Below the pieces are notes generated by a model. That model was not told where the DNA came from and did no database searches. It worked only from the letters and a program-made list of their open reading frames with translations. Both the position numbers and the translations under genes were made by a program. Shown here in pieces: positions 55,446 through 63,928 of a stretch of 64,000 bases of DNA; position 1 is the first letter of the stretch; each line of letters begins with the position of its first letter. Origin of the DNA: Bacillota bacterium (GTDB lineage: Bacteria; Bacillota; UBA4882; UBA8346); assembly GCA_023394955.1 (NCBI GenBank), contig JAEWZY010000041.1, forward strand, positions 81,244-145,243, given 5' to 3'.

Positions 55446-56600
55446 TTAAGAAAGCCCCATAGTAATTTTTCTTAACAATTTGGCAGTCCAGACATCTTGC
55501 AGCGCAATCGCTCCCACCGGACAAAACTCCTGACAGCAGCAGCATTTAATGCAATTAGACTCCCGGATCCTGACCCGTTTTTGAAAATTGATGGCCTTGG
55601 CGGGACAATGCTCTTCGCATTTCAGGCAATTGATACAGGCTTGATAATCAATGGCCAATCTTTGGCGGATTAACCGTTGATAGGCTTTGCTAAACAACCG
55701 GTTACGGAACCGATCCAACTCTACCCGCGCCGGAATCTCAAAGTCGGCAATCCGGAATTGGGCGACAGTCCCGCCTTTGAGGTCAATCTGTTCCGGATCA
55801 ACCCCGGCTACCCCTAATTCCCGGGCCGCCGCAAAGATCGGGAACTGATCCGGGTCCTTACCGATGAGCTCGACCACCATCCGGTCCAAGGCCACCGGAT
55901 TAGCGCCGGCAAGCAAGATACCAAGTTCCCTGGCTCGTCCGCTGGACGGCCCATTCCCATCCATCCCGAGGATTCCATCCAAGATATGTAGAGTGGCGTT
56001 TACCGTCAAGGCTATTTCCACTAAAATCCGGGCGAAAGCATGCAAGTCCCGGCCGGCCACAAAATGCCACCGGCCTTTGGCATGGCCGACCACGCATCCA
56101 AAGAGATTTTTGGTGGCTAGAGTAATCCCCATTTGCCCGTGGGATTTCAATTTGGGAAGGTTAATAATCTTGTCGTAATCAATCAATTCCCCGGCCAGTT
56201 CTAAATTTTTAAAGCGGCGTTCCATGTCCGGGGCCTTGGTGAACTCCTTCCAAGAGGTCCTCTTTTCAAATTCTACTATCTCAACTCCGGACCTGCTTAA
56301 TTTATCGGCAATCCCTAGTTTCCGAAGGACAGCCTCAGCGCTACCCATTCCGGGACTATCACCGATCGCCACCCGGCAGCCTTGATCGATTAAAAGCCGG
56401 GCTAGCGCCATGATTACCTCCGGATGAGTAAGGGCCGCGCTCTCCGGCGTTTTGGGCATCAGCAAGTTAGGTTTCAGGAGGACCCGGTCCCCGGGTTTAC
56501 AGAAACTATTCAACCCGCCCAAGGGTTCTAATAACTTTTCAATTTTGCCGACCAAATCAGCTCGATAAGATTCAACCCTTAATATAGATACAGTCTCCAT
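55446..56600 (-). CDS. DUF362 protein with two 4Fe-4S clusters
   Basis: A 384-residue protein: a DUF362 domain (about 1-290, with KPGDRVLLKPNLL, GDSPGMGS and LPKLKSHGQMGITLATKNLFG) followed by a ferredoxin domain with two cysteine sets, CINCLKCEEHCP near 328 and CIKCCCCQEFCP near 357. Such proteins are common in anaerobes and their reaction is mostly unknown; an electron-transfer role is implied by the clusters. AAGGGG before the ATG. Confidence 0.9.
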   Translation of the reverse strand: METVSILRVESYRADLVGKIEKLLEPLGGLNSFCKPGDRVLLKPNLLMPKTPESAALTHPEVIMALARLLIDQGCRVAIGDSPGMGSAEAVLRKLGIADKLSRSGVEIVEFEKRTSWKEFTKAPDMERRFKNLELAGELIDYDKIINLPKLKSHGQMGITLATKNLFGCVVGHAKGRWHFVAGRDLHAFARILVEIALTVNATLHILDGILGMDGNGPSSGRARELGILLAGANPVALDRMVVELIGKDPDQFPIFAAARELGVAGVDPEQIDLKGGTVAQFRIADFEIPARVELDRFRNRLFSKAYQRLIRQRLAIDYQACINCLKCEEHCPAKAINFQKRVRIRESNCIKCCCCQEFCPVGAIALQDVWTAKLLRKITMGLS

Positions 56601-56639
56601 TAAAATCCCCTTATTAGGATGATTTCCTCAGATTGCTCT

Positions 56640-56668
56640 ATTATAGCAAATAATAATAACTAATGAAA
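56640..56668 (-). promoter_or_regulatory. Possible promoter of the DUF362/PfkB operon
   Basis: Minus strand TTTCAT, 17 bases, TATAAT, about 40 bases before the DUF362 start. The -35 is weak. Between 56670 and 56897 nothing firm is seen. Confidence 0.4.
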
Positions 56669-56897
56669 CGAATCATTCCGGAAATAAACAACCGCCTTGT
56701 CAATACTTAATCACTTTCAAGCCCTTAAATTTTGTTTGTTCTGTGTTTCGTGGTTTAAATCTGGTTCCATCGTCCTGGCGAATGAGTTTCTCAAGGCTGC
56801 GACAGCTCAATTTGGTGAAAAACCCGGCATCCTTTGCAATCTCCAACCTTTTAATGGAAAAACACCCGTTTGAACGGTAATTTTCACCTAATAGACG

Positions 56898-56926
56898 TTG
56901 TATTTTGGCTTTAAATATGTTATAAA
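56898..56926 (+). promoter_or_regulatory. Possible promoter of asd
   Basis: TTGTAT, 17 bases, TATAAA, placed so that the two-hairpin element would lie wholly in the transcript leader. Confidence 0.5.
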
Positions 56927-56940
56927 TATAAAAATATAAT

Positions 56941-57060
56941 TATATAAATTGAAATAAATTTGATTGATGCTTTCCATCCTTAAACCATGGATGGAAAAAT
57001 AAAAATATGTCGCAATAATCTTCACGCGTTTAGAAAACTTATTGCCACATATATAGTTAT
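56941..57060 (+). promoter_or_regulatory. Conserved two-hairpin leader element, copy B (before asd)
   Basis: Box ATATAAATTGAAATAAAT; hairpin 1 with a perfect 9-bp stem TTTCCATCC / GGATGGAAA (56971-56997) and loop TTAAACCAT identical to copy A; hairpin 2 with arms ATATGTCGCAATAA / TTATTGCCACATAT (57005-57052, one mismatch); then ATATAGTTATT. Ends 21 bases before the asd ATG. Not a lysine or other riboswitch that I recognise. Confidence 0.6.
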
Positions 57061-57081
57061 TCAAATTACGGGGTGAAAGAG

Positions 57082-58167
57082 ATGGAAAAAAAATTACGAG
57101 TTGGAATCTTGGGGGCCACCGGTATGGTGGGACAACGTTTTATAGCGTTCCTGGCAAACCATCCCTGGTTTGAAGTGGTTTCTGTGGCCGCCAGCCCGCG
57201 TTCAGCCGGGAAGACTTACCAAGAGGCTATCGGGGACCGTTGGGTCATGCCGATGCCGATTCCCGATGAAGTCGCCGAATTAACGGTACTGGACGCCGGC
57301 GCCATCGATAAAGTCGGCCAAGAAGTCGACTTTGTCTTCTGTGCTGTTGATATGCCTAAAGAGGAGATCAAAAAACTGGAAGAAAATTACGCCAAAGCGG
57401 ATATTCCGGTTATCTCCAATAACTCGGCCCACCGCTGGACTCCGGATGTACCGATGGTCATCCCGGAAATCAATCCGGAACACATTCAAATCATTGAAGC
57501 CCAGCGGAAACGCCTTGGTTGCAAACACGGCTTCATCGCGGTCAAACCTAATTGTTCCATTCAAAGCTATGTTCCGACCCTTCACCCATTAATGAAGTTT
57601 AAGCCTAAGGAAGTGGTGGCCTGCACTTACCAAGCCATCTCCGGCGCGGGCAAAACCTTTAAGGACTGGCCCGAAATGATCGATAACGTCATTCCTTTCA
57701 TCGGCGGCGAAGAAGAGAAAAGCGAAAAAGAACCCCTCAAAATCTGGGGGAAGATCGATGGTTCAGTGATCGCCAATGCCGTCGATCCGGTGATCACCAC
57801 TCAATGTATCCGGGTCCCGGTAAGTGACGGACACCTGGCTACGGTCTTCGTGAATTTCGAAAACAAACCCGTCAAGGAAGAGATCATTGAGCTTTGGAAG
57901 AATTTCAAAGGCAAACCGCAACTGCTTTCCTTGCCCAGCGCGCCGCAGCCTTTCTTGAAATATTTCGAAGAGGAGAACCGTCCCCAGACCAAACTGGACC
58001 GGGACTTTGAAAACGGCATGGGAGTCACCATCGGCCGGTTGCGCGAGGACCACTTCTTCCAGTATAAATTCGTGGCTTTGTCCCATAACACTGTCCGGGG
58101 CGCCGCCGGCGGCGGAGTCTTATCCGCCGAACTGTTGACGGCTGAAGGTTATTTACAAGCCCGGTAA
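57082..58167 (+). CDS. asd: Aspartate-semialdehyde dehydrogenase
   Basis: A 361-residue enzyme that reduces aspartyl-4-phosphate to aspartate semialdehyde for lysine, threonine and methionine synthesis. Motifs: GILGATGMVGQRFIA (NADP site), SNNSAHRW near 115, VKPNCSIQSY near 155 (catalytic Cys), YQAISGAGKTF near 185 and a C-terminal HNTVRGAAGG. The insertion pattern is of the archaeal/fungal-like ASADH group rather than the Gram-negative type. ATG chosen over a GTG three codons upstream, with GGGGTG as ribosome site. It is a stand-alone housekeeping gene followed by a terminator. Confidence 0.95.
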   Translation: MEKKLRVGILGATGMVGQRFIAFLANHPWFEVVSVAASPRSAGKTYQEAIGDRWVMPMPIPDEVAELTVLDAGAIDKVGQEVDFVFCAVDMPKEEIKKLEENYAKADIPVISNNSAHRWTPDVPMVIPEINPEHIQIIEAQRKRLGCKHGFIAVKPNCSIQSYVPTLHPLMKFKPKEVVACTYQAISGAGKTFKDWPEMIDNVIPFIGGEEEKSEKEPLKIWGKIDGSVIANAVDPVITTQCIRVPVSDGHLATVFVNFENKPVKEEIIELWKNFKGKPQLLSLPSAPQPFLKYFEEENRPQTKLDRDFENGMGVTIGRLREDHFFQYKFVALSHNTVRGAAGGGVLSAELLTAEGYLQAR

Positions 58168-58194
58168 GGAATATTGAATTGTTGGCCAGACAGA

Positions 58195-58231
58195 AGCACC
58201 CCCAATTGTTCGAACTGGGGGTGCTTTTTTG
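58195..58231 (+). terminator. Rho-independent terminator of asd
   Basis: 10-bp stem AGCACCCCCA / TGGGGGTGCT followed by a T6 run, 27 bases past the stop. Confidence 0.95.
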
Positions 58232-58441
58232 GGTTAATCCGGGTGGTTCAGTAATCAAGCTTTGGTCGCATTATAGCCGCCTTTACTTCCTCACTCATGC
58301 CTTATGTCTCGCGCCTCTTGCTATAAATTAATAAGAATAGTCAACAAATCCAAACAAAATCTAAATATCTTATTTCAAAAAGGAGGTAAAATTATAACTG
58401 CCGGAAGCAAATGATATTTTCTAAAAAAAGGAGGTGTGTTG

Positions 58442-59824
58442 ATGCAGTACCCACGAAAATGGTTGGCTTTATTATTAATCTGGTGTTTAATGTTGACGCC
58501 CGGGTTAACGATGGCCGAATCTTATCAGGTAATCAAGATTGCCGAGGATTCCGGAACCCATACCGACCGACGACGCCTGGCGCCGGGATTTTACGACCCC
58601 GGCGTCAATAAGACTTTCATCGCTTGGATGGGTCCATTCAGTTCGGCAATGGTCCGAGAGTTCGATCATCAGACCGGAACCTGGAGCGCAGAAAAAGCAG
58701 TTGCCAAATCACCTTTTGCCGATAAGCACAACTATCCGCATCTGGTTAAAGACACCGATGGCCATCTAGTGATTTTCTACGGCTGCCATAATAGCTCTTT
58801 ATACATGTCCCGTTCCGCCAGGCCCCTCAGTATCGAAGGCGACTGGACAGTTACGGAAATCAAAGAAGCGGAAGCTGCCACCTACCCCATGCCGGTAGTA
58901 CTTAAAAACGGCGACATTCTGGTGTTTTATCGGGAAACCATGCAGGATTTAACCGTCAAACCGGCTAAAAGCTACCCCACCGACTACCGGCCGATCCGGG
59001 TTATCCGCTCGCTTGACAACGGCAAAACCTGGAGTAAACCCCAAACAATCATCGACAATTTCCCCCGTTCCGATAACCTGTGCGAACAATATGTGGGAGA
59101 AGTTCAATACGAACCGGCCCATGGCAAAATAACGGAACGAGTTCATCTGGTTTGGGCCCTCGCCGGCGGCGGCCCCGGCAACAGCAAACATGACTATTAT
59201 CTTACCGGCGCCTATCATGCTTATTACAACCCGGCTGATTCCAATCTGTATAACGCCGCCGGCGAGAATCTCGGCGAATGTATCGATGATTATGAGTCGG
59301 AAAAATTCTGCTTAGTCCGCAGAACTTCCGACGCCTTCGATTCCAAAGCCAGAAAAACCGCGGGCTACTCCCACCAAGTCCAATGGACCGACGACGGCAA
59401 ACCGGTGATTATCTTCAAACGCCTCAATGACATCGTATCGGCCTCATGGAATGGAAAGATTTGGGGAGAAGCGATCGTCGCCGCCGGTTCAGAAGCGCCC
59501 GTTGGGGAACACGATCTGGAAAAATGCGGCCCCGAATCCTTCCGGGCTTATCTCGCGGTGGTCGGCACTCAAATTATTAGAGTTTTTCGTACCGATGACG
59601 CCGGGAAAAATTGGAAGGAAGAAGCCCGGTTCTCAGTCCCCGGATTTGAAAGAATCGCCAAAGTCATCCTGATTGATAACTATCATCCTGATGTAAAACT
59701 GATCATCACCGAGCTTAAATCGAACAGTAATGAAATCTACCAAGGCGCCCGGGATATCTGTATCGTGAAAGCATTACCGGATAATGCTCCGTTCGTTCCA
59801 TTACCGGAGAAACCCGCTAAATAA
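58442..59824 (+). CDS. Secreted BNR-4 repeat protein (candidate polysaccharide lyase or glycosidase)
   Basis: A 460-residue protein with signal peptide (to about GLTMAES). KHNYPHLVKDTDGHLVIFYG near residue 100, GCHNSSLYMSRS and later SLDNGKTWS and RTDDAGKNW blocks fit a BNR-4 beta-propeller. Members include ulvan and related polysaccharide lyases and some exo-glycosidases, so an extracellular role on a plant or algal glycan is possible. ATG chosen for AAGGAGG 7 bases upstream, rather than GTG two codons earlier. The secreted CBM9-like gene follows 15 bases later. Confidence 0.75.
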   Translation: MQYPRKWLALLLIWCLMLTPGLTMAESYQVIKIAEDSGTHTDRRRLAPGFYDPGVNKTFIAWMGPFSSAMVREFDHQTGTWSAEKAVAKSPFADKHNYPHLVKDTDGHLVIFYGCHNSSLYMSRSARPLSIEGDWTVTEIKEAEAATYPMPVVLKNGDILVFYRETMQDLTVKPAKSYPTDYRPIRVIRSLDNGKTWSKPQTIIDNFPRSDNLCEQYVGEVQYEPAHGKITERVHLVWALAGGGPGNSKHDYYLTGAYHAYYNPADSNLYNAAGENLGECIDDYESEKFCLVRRTSDAFDSKARKTAGYSHQVQWTDDGKPVIIFKRLNDIVSASWNGKIWGEAIVAAGSEAPVGEHDLEKCGPESFRAYLAVVGTQIIRVFRTDDAGKNWKEEARFSVPGFERIAKVILIDNYHPDVKLIITELKSNSNEIYQGARDICIVKALPDNAPFVPLPEKPAK

Positions 59825-59839
59825 ATATGAGGTGATATT

Positions 59840-60592
59840 ATGAAAATTAAAGTTTTAGTTCTGCTTTCCCTATTGGTTTTGAGCGTTGCCGCAATGGCCG
59901 CCGAGAACCATACCGCCGATTCAGTGGCCGGCAAGATAGTAATCGATGGCAATCTTGACGATTGGGCGGTAAATGGAAAACCGAAAAGCGTCGCGGTGGA
60001 TTTTGGAACCGAGGAACAGTTGGTGCGGCAATCCGGTTGGACCGATCCGGCCGATAGTTCCGGTAAAATTTATTTGAATTGGACCAAGGAATACCTGGTG
60101 GTGGCCGCCGATATTACCGATGACGTCCCTGCTCTTTGCAAAGATACCTCCGGAATCAGAATCGACTCCGGGGACTCCATCGGACTTACCTTCCTGATGC
60201 CTGATTACACTTCATTAATGATCGAGATGACTCCTTACCCGGAGAATGATGATTGGAAACAAGCGATTCTCTTCCGGCAAGGAATCACCTGGACCGAGTT
60301 TGACAGCACCGCCGTCGTCAGAGCCAAAGCCAAAACGGACGGCACGGGTTATTATTTTGAGGCGGCCATCCCCTTCAAAGAATTAGTCCTTAATGGTCAA
60401 AAAGTCGATCCTGCCGCCAAATCAGTCCCCTTCACCGTTATTCTTACCGATTGCGACAATGGCATTGAGCGTGAGTCGGTGCTCCAGCATAACCGTACCA
60501 CTGCAAACAAATTAAAAAGTTGGTTCAAGCAACCCAATGAGTTCGGGACGCTCAATTTCGCCGGCGCCGGCGAAGGCTCGGTTACTTGGTAG
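59840..60592 (+). CDS. Secreted CBM9-like carbohydrate-binding protein
   Basis: A 250-residue protein with signal peptide (to about AAMAAE). GKIVIDGNLDDWAV starts a CBM9/DOMON-type beta-sandwich, followed by IYLNWTKEYLVVAADITDD and YYFEAAIPFKEL, the usual strand motifs. Such domains bind sugar chain ends. GAGGTG before the ATG. It is probably co-transcribed with the BNR-4 gene and may help target it. Confidence 0.8.
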   Translation: MKIKVLVLLSLLVLSVAAMAAENHTADSVAGKIVIDGNLDDWAVNGKPKSVAVDFGTEEQLVRQSGWTDPADSSGKIYLNWTKEYLVVAADITDDVPALCKDTSGIRIDSGDSIGLTFLMPDYTSLMIEMTPYPENDDWKQAILFRQGITWTEFDSTAVVRAKAKTDGTGYYFEAAIPFKELVLNGQKVDPAAKSVPFTVILTDCDNGIERESVLQHNRTTANKLKSWFKQPNEFGTLNFAGAGEGSVTW

Positions 60593-60701
60593 TCTAGCGC
60601 TACGTTTATTTATCAAATTGAATCTATCCAAATTATCATTTTAGCCACTTAGTTGGTACCCGAGAGCCAGCGCTATTACCCAGACGCGCTGGGGTGAACC
60701 C

Positions 60702-60871
60702 TTGCCGAATTGGCTGAACTTTCAGTTATTCATTCGCTTCGTCAAAAGTGGTACAATGCAAGGCGCGCCGGGAGCGAGGAACGGAGGCGTACTCGATGTA
60801 CGTTGAGTACCGTAGCGACCAAGCAACGCAGCAATGTGCCGCTTTTCATGAAGCATCAGCCAATTCGGCAA
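60702..60871. repeat. 170-bp palindromic element (MITE- or REP-like)
   Basis: Perfect 16-bp terminal inverted repeats TTGCCGAATTGGCTGA / TCAGCCAATTCGGCAA. Inside them, AAAGTGGTACAATGC faces GCAATGTGCCGCTTTT, and GTACTC (60789) faces GAGTAC (60805). The GC-rich composition differs from the flanks, no open frame makes sense, and no transposase is near. The rest of the 60593-60970 gap has only a weak CCAGCGC/GCGCTGG hairpin. Confidence 0.65.
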
Positions 60872-60970
60872 AACCCACTGAACCTCCCCACTCCTTCACC
60901 CATAAATAAAGAAGGCGCGAAACCCGGTTCTTCAATGTCCAATTATGCAAATCAATCAAAGCGTTCCGGC

Positions 60971-62101
60971 TTACTTCCCAACCTCAGTCCACATCTCCGG
61001 GCTTTCCCCGCCCAGCCTCCAAAAGGCGACGCCTTTTACCAGCTCCGGATACTGTTTAATGATGGCCACCCGTCTCTCGATCGCTTGTACATCTTGAAAA
61101 TACACCGTATGAGTCGCTCCATCCAACTGGTACTGAAAATGAGGCTCGTTGTTATCAGTATAAAAGCGGCAGAAATCCTCTGAATCGTCGACATGCTCCC
61201 GGGAGGCGCTCTGAATGTTTCGCTCCGTCATTAGTTTAACAGTATCATTATAAGTCAGCGCCTTGGCAATCCCCGCCGGACCCCAATCATACCCATACAA
61301 AGGCAGGCCGATGATGATTTTACCCTTTGCTTCGGGAATACCGGCGGCGTATTCCAAGATATCCCGCAACCAGTCGAGGGGAGAGATTGGCCCGGCATGA
61401 TAGCTAATCCAGTGAAAATCATAGACCATGATTTTGAGCTCATCGGCATACTGGGCCATCACTGCCCAGTCTTGAGCACCGGGGCCGCTCCAATTGGCTT
61501 CAGTGGTAGTTTTGGGATGCAAGGCGACGGATAATGATTTGCCATGATCATGGAGGGCCGTCCCCAGCTCTCTAATAAAAGCCGAAAATCCCTCCGTATT
61601 GGTCACCGGTAGATTTTCATAATCGATATCGATCCCATCATACTCATTTTCCACGACTAATTCGAGTATTTCCCGGACATGCTTGGAACGGTCGGACGGG
61701 TTATTGATGATCTTGCTAATAACAGCGGCGTCGAAATTGGCGGTTCCCCAATTTTGAATCGTCGGTACCAGCTTAACCCCATTAGTCTTGGCTAAAGTCT
61801 CGATCGGGCCTTTATGAAATAAATCAGTAGTGAAAGGCTCCGCCCCCGGCTGGAAGTAGGACTGGTTCAAGTTATACCAGACCGGGTTGATCTCGTTAAG
61901 CTCATCGGCATGTTCAGTGAAACTTTGCAAGCCGCGATCAATATCGAAAGGGGCGAACCAGGCGGATACATATAGTTTCGGAAAACGGCTCAAATTGCGG
62001 GGTTGTGGCGCAGGATCTAAATTAAGAGAGTTTGACGAAGAAGAACAACCGGTAAAAAACAGTAAAGATGATAACAATAATATTATAATCGATTTAACCA
62101 T
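60971..62101 (-). CDS. Glycoside hydrolase family 18 lipoprotein
   Basis: A 376-residue protein. Lipobox LLFFTGC gives a lipidated Cys at about residue 19. The GH18 catalytic motif DGIDIDYENLP near 155 has the DxxDxDxE residues; IMVYDFHW and GLPLYGYDWG are further (beta/alpha)8-barrel marks. GH18 lipoproteins in spore-formers act on chitin-like or peptidoglycan substrates (YaaH/SleL type). AAGGAG before the ATG. Chitinase versus cell-wall hydrolase is undecided. Confidence 0.9.
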   Translation of the reverse strand: MVKSIIILLLSSLLFFTGCSSSSNSLNLDPAPQPRNLSRFPKLYVSAWFAPFDIDRGLQSFTEHADELNEINPVWYNLNQSYFQPGAEPFTTDLFHKGPIETLAKTNGVKLVPTIQNWGTANFDAAVISKIINNPSDRSKHVREILELVVENEYDGIDIDYENLPVTNTEGFSAFIRELGTALHDHGKSLSVALHPKTTTEANWSGPGAQDWAVMAQYADELKIMVYDFHWISYHAGPISPLDWLRDILEYAAGIPEAKGKIIIGLPLYGYDWGPAGIAKALTYNDTVKLMTERNIQSASREHVDDSEDFCRFYTDNNEPHFQYQLDGATHTVYFQDVQAIERRVAIIKQYPELVKGVAFWRLGGESPEMWTEVGK

Positions 62102-62307
62102 CGCTTCGCTCCTTTTAGGTGTATCTAATTACATTGCGATAGTTAAATTAGTTATAGTTTGAAATAATTACTCCTGCTGGGAATAGGAGTAAAAGACGCC
62201 GATTGACCCCCGCTCTTTCCGAACGATGTAATTCAAAGAAGTAGATTCACGGAGAGGGATTATGAAGCGGAAATGTGGACTTTTGTTCGGGTGGTTTAAA
62301 CGAGTCG

Positions 62308-62336
62308 ACCCAATCCTTTTTAAACAAGGATTGGGT
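62308..62336. terminator. Stem-loop in the 62102-62452 gap
   Basis: 11-bp stem ACCCAATCCTT / AAGGATTGGGT with a 7-base loop. Followed by TTGG on the plus strand; minus-strand tail CGACTCG. Function unclear. Nothing else recognisable in this gap. Confidence 0.4.
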
Positions 62337-62452
62337 TTGGACTGTAAAATTTATAAAATTAAGAATAATTTTTCAGAAATAAAAGGGAAAGAAAAATTAT
62401 TGTAGAATAATTTCCCACAATTGTATGCTAACTCTAGTTTGGAGGCAATAAA

Positions 62453-63928
62453 ATGTCAAACCGAACAATAACGAAGGCTTTAATAGCAACAACCGTGCTG
62501 CTCTGTTTATTTGCCACACAGGCATCCGGTTCAATGTCCCATCGAAAACATTTTCGGGCCGGCAAAGACCGGCCCACCAAGGTAGTTTTCAACGAAATGG
62601 AGATCGAAGTCCCCGCCGGAGCGACAGAGGAAGAGCTATCGGTGGAATGGGGCGATCCGGATCTGAGCGGGATTAAAAAGCCCCATGGGTTTAAGGCAAT
62701 CGGGAGACCCTACCGCTTCGGGCCCCATGGAAAAAAGTTCGCCAAAGACAAGCCATTAAAATTCAAACTTAACCTTGAAAAACACATTGTCAAAAACCCA
62801 GACTTGTCTGATAAAGCGAAGTTATATTACATCAACCGTGAACAAGGCCGTTTGGAAATGGTCGACGACCAAACGGTAAATGTGGATAATCACACCCTGG
62901 AAGCTACTATAAAGCAGCGAATATGTCCCCGGAATCACCGCCGGCTTTGACGGTGGCGGCCTGGATCCCTTCAAAGACTACGTCACCAACGGCGAAGAAA
63001 AGGTTAGCATCGGCGGGTTAAAACTCACCATCGTCTCGGATATCATATCTCTGGGCGAAAAAAACAACAACTTCAAATTAGGCCGGATTTACCGCGACAA
63101 CGGGTTTACTACTGATAAATATTCAGATGACTATGATTACTCAGGATATAAAGCTAATGGAGTTTCTTTTAATGACCCCTTTGCAATTAGTAAGAAATGG
63201 GCATGGGATTTACCTCATAGGCATGAAAAAATTTATTATCCCGGGGGTGTAGTGTATAACTTAAAAAACCATATTCGTGATATTCAAATAAATGGAAATA
63301 TTGCCCGATTTTATGACGAAGGTGGAGCATGTTTTGCAAGATCGAGCGAAGGCCTTTACTTGAGTGATGGCACTAAATATACCTCTGATATATTGATCCT
63401 GATGGGAAAGACTATATTTTACTTAATAGATCATATGGTGCGTATGGCTATGGCCATAATGCTCCTTTAGTTGGTAATGATAAAGAAGGTTGGGTTTACT
63501 ACTCAAAAGATGGAGCAAAAGATGGAAACGCTAGAATACCTTTTGAAAATTTAGAGGATTTTCTAAATCATGATGTAGCAAAAACTTATGATCGTGCATA
63601 CCGAATATCAACCACACGAGATCAAGATGAAAAAATGAAAGCATATGGTGATAAAAATTACAATAAACCTTATTCTGTTGATAAAAAAACCGATGAAAAA
63701 GGTAGAACCAAAAAAGAAAATTGTGCCGATTTAGCTGGCGGGGTTGGAAAGGCAGGTGGAGTAAATGTTTCCAGCCCTCAATCATCTGTTCCGATTATAG
63801 GGAGTTTTACTGATCCTAACAAGCAGTATGAACAAACCGAGGAGAACAATAAAGGAACTGAAATTAATCTTAGTAACTCAACTTTCGCAGTACGAAATCG
63901 GGAGATACACCTTGATATAATTAGGTAA
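62453..63928 (+). pseudogene. Secreted ZU5-type large protein, broken by two frameshifts (toxin-like)
   Basis: The ATG behind TTGGAGG starts a signal peptide (to about TQASGS) and a ZU5-like domain (VPAGATEEELSVEW, YRFGPHGKKF, LYYINREQGRLEMV). Near 62914 the expected KHFSEYVPG reads K-SEYVPG with five bases missing, which shifts the frame. The next frame continues (ITAGFDGGGLDPF ... YLSDGTKYTSD) until a two-base ATAT expansion near 63390. A third frame (DPDGKDYILL ... NCADLAGGVGKAGG) then runs to the TAA. Joined, it is about 490 residues. ZU5-led secreted proteins in Bacillota often end in toxin or hydrolase domains; the end domain is not identified. Sequencing error is an alternative. Confidence 0.65.

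Noticed and set aside
56700..56915. About 70 open codons on the minus strand upstream of the DUF362 gene (reads IAKDAGFFTKLSC ... FKGLKVIKY)
   Set aside because: No convincing start codon or ribosome site and no recognised family; may be a gene remnant, but evidence is too thin to list.
56930..57070. Lysine or T-box type riboswitch before asd
   Set aside because: None of the conserved core sequences of those classes is seen; the region is better described as the shared two-hairpin element.
60710..61183. 157-codon open frame on the plus strand
   Set aside because: It runs through the palindromic element and then antisense into the GH18 gene; the translation has no domain-like pattern.
63252..63470. 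72-codon open frame as a separate gene
   Set aside because: It is the middle part of the frameshifted ZU5-type gene, in frame with sequence that starts near 62915.
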